The notes under the pieces were generated by a model. It did no database searches. It was not told where the DNA came from and saw only the letters and a program-made list of their open reading frames with translations. 64,000 bases of DNA from an uncultured Oscillospiraceae bacterium (GTDB lineage: Bacteria; Bacillota; Clostridia; Oscillospirales; Oscillospiraceae). The translations under genes were made by a program, and so were the position numbers. Location of the stretch: NCBI GenBank assembly GCA_944387095.1, contig CALXDP010000002.1, positions 1-64,000 of the forward strand. Reading direction: 5' to 3'. Shown here piece by piece: positions 60,786 to 64,000 of this stretch; within the stretch, counting starts at the first letter, position 1; each line of letters starts with the position of its first letter.

Positions 60786-60811
60786 GGGCCCGCCGGTTTT
60801 CCGGCGGGCCC
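60786..60811. terminator. hairpin after the BI-1 gene
   Basis: 11-bp GC-rich perfect stem (60786-60796 and 60801-60811) with a TTTT loop, 22 nt after the stop; no downstream T-run. Confidence 0.6.
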
Positions 60812-60885
60812 ATATGCATGTTTCACTCTGTCAGGCTGACGCAGAAGGAGCGGACAGCGCCTTTGTCTTCTCCATCAGCGCAAAT

Positions 60886-60907
60886 AAAAAACGTCCCGAC
60901 TGGGACG
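60886..60907 (-). terminator. intrinsic terminator of the 26-residue ORF
   Basis: Minus strand: CGTCCC-AGTC-GGGACG stem-loop followed by six T, 35 nt past the small ORF stop. Confidence 0.8.
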
Positions 60908-60942
60908 AGTTGACTCTTTGTCTGGCAGGACTCCGTTTGTCA

Positions 60943-61023
60943 TCAGCGCTCGCTGGGAACGGTACTCTCACCAGAGAAGATCAGCTCGTCAATATCTGCG
61001 GGAATGGAACGGATGATCTTCAT
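60943..61023 (-). CDS. 26-residue small protein, unknown
   Basis: ATG at 61023 reading MKIIRSIPADIDELIF then SGESTVPSER and TGA. It has an unusually good SD (GAAGGAGGTGATAGT), a strong promoter (TAGACA, 17 nt, TATAAT) 31 nt upstream of the ATG, and its own intrinsic terminator. The peptide is amphipathic, with no Cys and no signal peptide. I do not recognise it. It stands alone between the BI-1 gene and tRNA-Gly, so it is not a leader peptide of a downstream gene. Confidence 0.7.
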   Translation of the reverse strand: MKIIRSIPADIDELIFSGESTVPSER

Positions 61024-61054
61024 ACTATCACCTCCTTCTTTCTATCTATTCGTC

Positions 61055-61083
61055 ATTATAGCAATATATGCAGGAAATGTCTA
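61055..61083 (-). promoter_or_regulatory. promoter of the 26-residue ORF
   Basis: Minus strand TAGACA (61083-61078), 17-nt spacer, perfect TATAAT (61060-61055). Confidence 0.75.
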
Positions 61084-61141
61084 GACTTTTTTGTAAATTT
61101 TTAATGACGATTTTATGACAACATTGTAATTGAATTTTTGC

Positions 61142-61170
61142 TTGCTTTTTTCTGAAGAGTCGGTTATAAT
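61142..61170 (+). promoter_or_regulatory. promoter of tRNA-Gly
   Basis: TTGCTT, 17-nt spacer, perfect TATAAT (61165-61170), 12 nt before the tRNA 5' end. Confidence 0.75.
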
Positions 61171-61182
61171 GAAAAAGCGCTT

Positions 61183-61256
61183 GCAGGTGTAGTTCAATGG
61201 TAGAATGTCAGCTTCCCAAGCTGAACACGGGGGTTCGATTCCCCTCACCTGCTCCA
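61183..61256 (+). tRNA. tRNA-Gly (anticodon CCC)
   Basis: 74-nt cloverleaf: acceptor GCAGGTG/CACCTGC, D stem GTTC/GAAT, anticodon stem TCAGC/GCTGA with loop TTCCCAA (anticodon CCC), T loop TTCGATT, discriminator T and encoded CCA. Confidence 0.95.
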
Positions 61257-61257
61257 A

Positions 61258-61292
61258 AAAGAAAGACACGCTGCAAGCGTGTCTTTCTTTTT
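61258..61292 (+). terminator. intrinsic terminator of tRNA-Gly
   Basis: 14-bp stem (61258-61271 and 61277-61290), 5-nt loop, ending in TTTCTTTTT. Confidence 0.85.
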
Positions 61293-61408
61293 GTGTTTCG
61301 GCCGCCGAAGGCGGCCTCTGCCTTTCTCTCCACCTGTGCCTTGGATCTCATGAAAATTCCCCATGGAACCGCATATGACAGGAGGAGAGAAGCACATAAA
61401 ATCTGTTA

Positions 61409-61437
61409 TTGATGCGATGTCAGAATCGTGGTATGAT
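61409..61437 (+). promoter_or_regulatory. candidate promoter of the DUF362 gene
   Basis: TTGATG, 17-nt spacer, TATGAT. If used, it gives a leader of about 215 nt. The rest of 61293-61659 shows no ORF I can support; a short GGCCGCCGAAGGCGGCC hairpin lies near 61300. Confidence 0.5.
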
Positions 61438-61522
61438 ACCGATGATGAAAGATGGACATGAATGGACATGATGGCAGAATAGAACAGGCGAGTTTCATGA
61501 CAAAGGGGTACCTCGCAACGCT

Positions 61523-61549
61523 CTGCCGGTACAGAGCGCTCTGTGGCAG
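61523..61549. promoter_or_regulatory. structured palindrome in the DUF362 leader
   Basis: A 14-bp perfect palindrome ACAGAGCGCTCTGT (61531-61544) is flanked by CTGCC (61523-61527) and GGCAG (61545-61549), which can extend the stem with a GGT bulge. It may be an operator or an RNA element. Confidence 0.4.
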
Positions 61550-61659
61550 GTATCTTGGAAGGTCTCATTTTATGAGTGCCTGAAAACCGGCGAGGTCATC
61601 GGCAAGTGCTTGTCTTTTAAAGAAAAATCTGCAGGAATCACACAAGGAGGTTTTTGAGT

Positions 61660-62550
61660 ATGAGCGCGAAAGTCTATTTTACCAGAGAAATCACTCCGGA
61701 AAAGGTTGTGGAGCTGTATCATGCTCTGGGGGTGGAACTGCCCGGCAAGGTGGCTGTGAAGGTCCACTCCGGTGAGAAGGGTAACCAGAATTTCCTGAAT
61801 CCGGAGTTCTGGCGGCCCATGGTGGAAGAAGTCCACGGCACCATCGTCGAGTGCAATACTGCCTATGGTGACGCTGCGGGGGGCGTGCGGGACCACACCG
61901 CCTCCCATCGTCAGCTTTTGGAGGAGCATGGCTGGACCAAGTATTTCGACGTGGACCTAATGGATGCCGAGGGACCGGATGTAGTCTGGACCATCCCAAA
62001 CGGTAAGGTCCTCAAGGAAAACCACGTGGGGAAGCACATTCTGAATTACGACTCCATGCTGGTTCTGGCCCACTTTAAGGGCCATCCCATGGGCGGCTAC
62101 GGCGGAGCGCTCAAACAGCTGGCCATCGGCTGCGCATCCAGGGCGGGCAAGGCGCTGATCCACTCCGCCGGCAAGACCGACGACCGTTTTGAGACCTGGC
62201 AGCAGCATGCCAGCAACATCGTATTTCCGGAGGCCATGGCGGACGCCGCTTCCAGCGTGGTGGAGCATTTCAAGGGAAAGATCTCTTTTATCAATGTGAT
62301 GAAGAACCTCTCTGTGGATTGCGACTGCTGCGCTGTGGCGGAGGATCCCTGCATGAAGGATATTGGTATCCTCGCTTCCCTGGATCCGGTGGCCATTGAC
62401 CAGGCCTGCATTGACCTCGTCCTCCAGTCCAATGACCCGGGGAAAGAGCATTTTATGGAGCGGGTGAACAGCCGCAATGGGATCCACACCATTGAGGCGG
62501 CAGCCGACCTGGGGTTTGGCTCCCGGGAATATGAGCTGATTGAACTGTAA
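61660..62550 (+). CDS. DUF362 domain-containing protein
   Basis: 296 residues from the ATG at 61660 (AAGGAGG upstream). VAVKVHSGEKGNQNFLNPEF, IVECNTAYGDAAGGVRDH, VLAHFKGHPMGGYGGALKQL, GCASRAGKALIHSAG and CDCCAVAEDP match the DUF362 family, often annotated as a putative Fe-S protein. It lacks the C-terminal CxxCxxC ferredoxin segment of the longer members. The conserved Cys (CDCC, residues about 226-229) could bind metal. Function unknown; it has its own leader and terminator. Confidence 0.85.
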   Translation: MSAKVYFTREITPEKVVELYHALGVELPGKVAVKVHSGEKGNQNFLNPEFWRPMVEEVHGTIVECNTAYGDAAGGVRDHTASHRQLLEEHGWTKYFDVDLMDAEGPDVVWTIPNGKVLKENHVGKHILNYDSMLVLAHFKGHPMGGYGGALKQLAIGCASRAGKALIHSAGKTDDRFETWQQHASNIVFPEAMADAASSVVEHFKGKISFINVMKNLSVDCDCCAVAEDPCMKDIGILASLDPVAIDQACIDLVLQSNDPGKEHFMERVNSRNGIHTIEAAADLGFGSREYELIEL

Positions 62551-62673
62551 AGACCCATTGGGAGTGAGGCGCCCGGTTGATGGGGTGTCAACATAGGCGA
62601 ACCATATACATGGGGTGCAGCAGCTGTTCCAGTATCCCTGTGATAGCACCAACATCGCCCAATGTCTGTTTGC

Positions 62674-62722
62674 AGAAGGGTACCGCCCCGGCGCATTGTG
62701 CGCTACGGGGCGGTACCCTTCT
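62674..62722. terminator. large hairpin between the DUF362 and permease genes
   Basis: 17-bp perfect stem (62674-62690 and 62706-62722) plus an inner GCGCA/TGCGC helix, between convergent genes. The T-tract on the plus strand is poor (TGGTTCTG). Positions 62551-62673 hold nothing I recognise. Confidence 0.65.
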
Positions 62723-62795
62723 TGGTTCTGTAATTCCTATTTGGTATCTACCGCCAGTCAGGGATTACAGAACCTCCACTTCAACAGATTTTTGA

Positions 62796-64000
62796 TCAGG
62801 CGCTCTGTGCTTTCCGCTCGCCGATGCTGAGCAGCAGGTTGAGCAGAATTCCGAAAATGGCCGCACCCGCGATGCAGGGGACCTGGATGCCGAACAGGGG
62901 GATGTTGCCGCCAAAGGCATAGTTGCCGCCAATGCCAATGATCATGATGGAGGCGATGACGGCAATGTTCTTGGAGGAGAACATGTCCACCTTTTTCTCG
63001 ATCATGATGGCGATGCCCTGGGCCGCAATGGCTCCAAACAGATAGATTTCCAGCCCGCCGATAACCGCCAGGGGAATTCCGTAAATCACCTGGATCAACG
63101 GGGTGAAGAAACTGATCACCATGGCGATCACTGCGGCCACCACCAGCACGGGGACGGAAAAGACCTTGGTAATGGCCATGGTACTGATATTCTCGCCGTA
63201 GTTGGTGCCAGCCGGACCGCCGATGACCCCGGAGATCATATCGCAAATGCCGTCGCCAATCAGATTGCGGTCCAGCATGTCGATCAGGCTGTACTTCATC
63301 TTTTTGCCCTTCCTGCGGGCCACGTCATTCACATAGATGTCCAACTGATACATATGAGCCGTGGATTCCGGAATGGTGGCAATGGCAATGGGCATGATGG
63401 CGGCCACGGCGGTCCAGGAGACCTTTGGGAACGAGAAGGCGGGGACGGCGAAGATGGATCCGTCACCCAGCCGCCAAATAGAGGCCTCCAGCGCGGCGGC
63501 AGGCACTGCACGGAAGAGATTGGCCCAGCCCGAGGCGTAAACGATGCCGGCCACCGCGCAGCCAGTCAGCACGCCCAGCAGCAGGGGCAGCTGACCCAGG
63601 AAGCCCCGCAGGTATTTCGCGTAGAAAATGGTGGACAGAAGGGTGACGAGAGCCACGATTACCCAGGCTGTACTCTCGTTGGTCACCTCAGTTACATTTG
63701 GGATGGCGTCGCTGAGCGCGTTTCCCGCCAGAGTGAGGCCGATGATCATGGCCACCGGTCCGGTGATGGAGGCGGGCAGAATGGTTTCTACCACCTTTTT
63801 CCCGAAAAAGCGGATCAAAAGACCGGCTGCGATGGAAATCAATCCAGAGAAAATGATGCCAAACTGTGCATACTGGATTGCCTCCGTGGGGAGGATGCCA
63901 TCCACCTTTTCAAAGCCCTCCGCGGCGCACATACTGGCGATAGCGGTCAGATAGGCAAAGCTGGAGCCATAGTACAGCGGGATTTTCCGCCCTGTGATCA
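62796..64000 (-). CDS. uracil/xanthine permease family transporter, probably uracil permease (5' partial)
   Basis: About 400 residues visible; the frame is open to the window edge, and the residues before the first internal Met (GRKIPLYYGSSFAYLTAIAS) are the conserved NCS2 start region, so the gene begins beyond 64000. It has about ten membrane helices. IATIPESTAHMYQLD carries the first substrate Glu region, and GGPAGTNYGENISTMAITKV the second, a form typical of uracil permeases (UraA/PyrP) rather than xanthine transporters. It imports the base with protons. Confidence 0.88.
   Translation of the reverse strand, partial: ITGRKIPLYYGSSFAYLTAIASMCAAEGFEKVDGILPTEAIQYAQFGIIFSGLISIAAGLLIRFFGKKVVETILPASITGPVAMIIGLTLAGNALSDAIPNVTEVTNESTAWVIVALVTLLSTIFYAKYLRGFLGQLPLLLGVLTGCAVAGIVYASGWANLFRAVPAAALEASIWRLGDGSIFAVPAFSFPKVSWTAVAAIMPIAIATIPESTAHMYQLDIYVNDVARRKGKKMKYSLIDMLDRNLIGDGICDMISGVIGGPAGTNYGENISTMAITKVFSVPVLVVAAVIAMVISFFTPLIQVIYGIPLAVIGGLEIYLFGAIAAQGIAIMIEKKVDMFSSKNIAVIASIMIIGIGGNYAFGGNIPLFGIQVPCIAGAAIFGILLNLLLSIGERKAQSA

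Noticed and set aside
60814..61104. 96-aa plus-strand ORF after the BI-1 gene
   Set aside because: It runs antisense through the small ORF, its terminator and its promoter, has no SD, and resembles no family.
61500..61525. possible T-box motif in the DUF362 leader
   Set aside because: Only a partial match to the T-box core; no stem I, specifier loop or terminator was found, and the downstream gene is not amino-acid related.
1..64000. CRISPR array, restriction-modification, toxin-antitoxin or prophage defence genes
   Set aside because: Looked for regularly spaced direct repeats and recognisable protein families; none were found. The repeats in the surface protein are coding and diverged.

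Overview
The window looks like a chromosomal segment of a GC-rich, spore-forming, Gram-positive anaerobe of class Clostridia. An Oscillospiraceae-type gut commensal (Flavonifractor/Lawsonibacter-like) fits best, but that placement is inference from style, not from a marker search. The support is: a PolC-type replicative polymerase; a spoIIGA-sigE-sigG sporulation cluster; an S-layer-homology (SLH) surface protein; the EF-P-modification-type M16 peptidase pair ymfF/ymfH; GTP-type PEP carboxykinase; and the non-mevalonate isoprenoid genes dxr and ispG. No CRISPR array, intact insertion sequence, prophage or rRNA was seen.

Layout. 1-12.4 kb: one giant SLH-anchored protein (5' end cut by the window), built of repeated MBG/YDG-like and InlB-like modules. 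12.4-15.9 kb: a small variable island with a cell-wall amidase, tRNA-Pro(GGG), two oppositely oriented remnants of a serine recombinase, and a TetR-CPBP protease pair. 16-23 kb (minus strand): pckG, then the conserved ylxM-ffh-rpsP-khpA-rimM-trmD-rsmA translation operon, in which trmD is fused to a GNAT acetyltransferase. 23-28.5 kb: an XRE regulator, ymfF-ymfH-lgt, a degenerate FolD-like gene and nth. 28.6-33.9 kb: glyA, an amidohydrolase, rarA, a DUF951 gene and hisC. 34-37 kb: spoIIGA-sigE-sigG. 37-39.3 kb (minus): tsf, rpsB, ylmC. 39.5-51 kb: pyrH-frr-uppS-cdsA-dxr-rseP-ispG-polC, interrupted by a broken partial copy of dxr and a 170-aa membrane-anchored protein. 51-60 kb: a his operon hisZGDBH-[LtaS-like]-AF-[small gene]-IE. 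60-64 kb: a Bax-inhibitor-1 protein, a 26-residue ORF with its own promoter and terminator, tRNA-Gly(CCC), a DUF362 protein and a partial uracil permease.

How the genes work together. Most of the window is housekeeping: protein targeting and ribosome maturation (ffh, rpsP, rimM, trmD, rsmA, rpsB, tsf, frr), envelope precursor synthesis (uppS, cdsA, dxr, ispG, lgt, an LtaS-like enzyme), replication and repair (polC, rarA, nth) and histidine synthesis. The forespore/mother-cell sigma cascade (SpoIIGA processing pro-sigma-E, then sigma-G) is intact and carries two regulatory details worth testing: a 21-nt promoter spacer before spoIIGA and a hairpin that hides the sigG ribosome-binding site. I found no clearly new multi-gene system. 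The least explained items are the TrmD-GNAT fusion, the FolD-like pseudo-enzyme, the 26-residue ORF, the LtaS-like gene inside the his operon and the dxr partial duplication.
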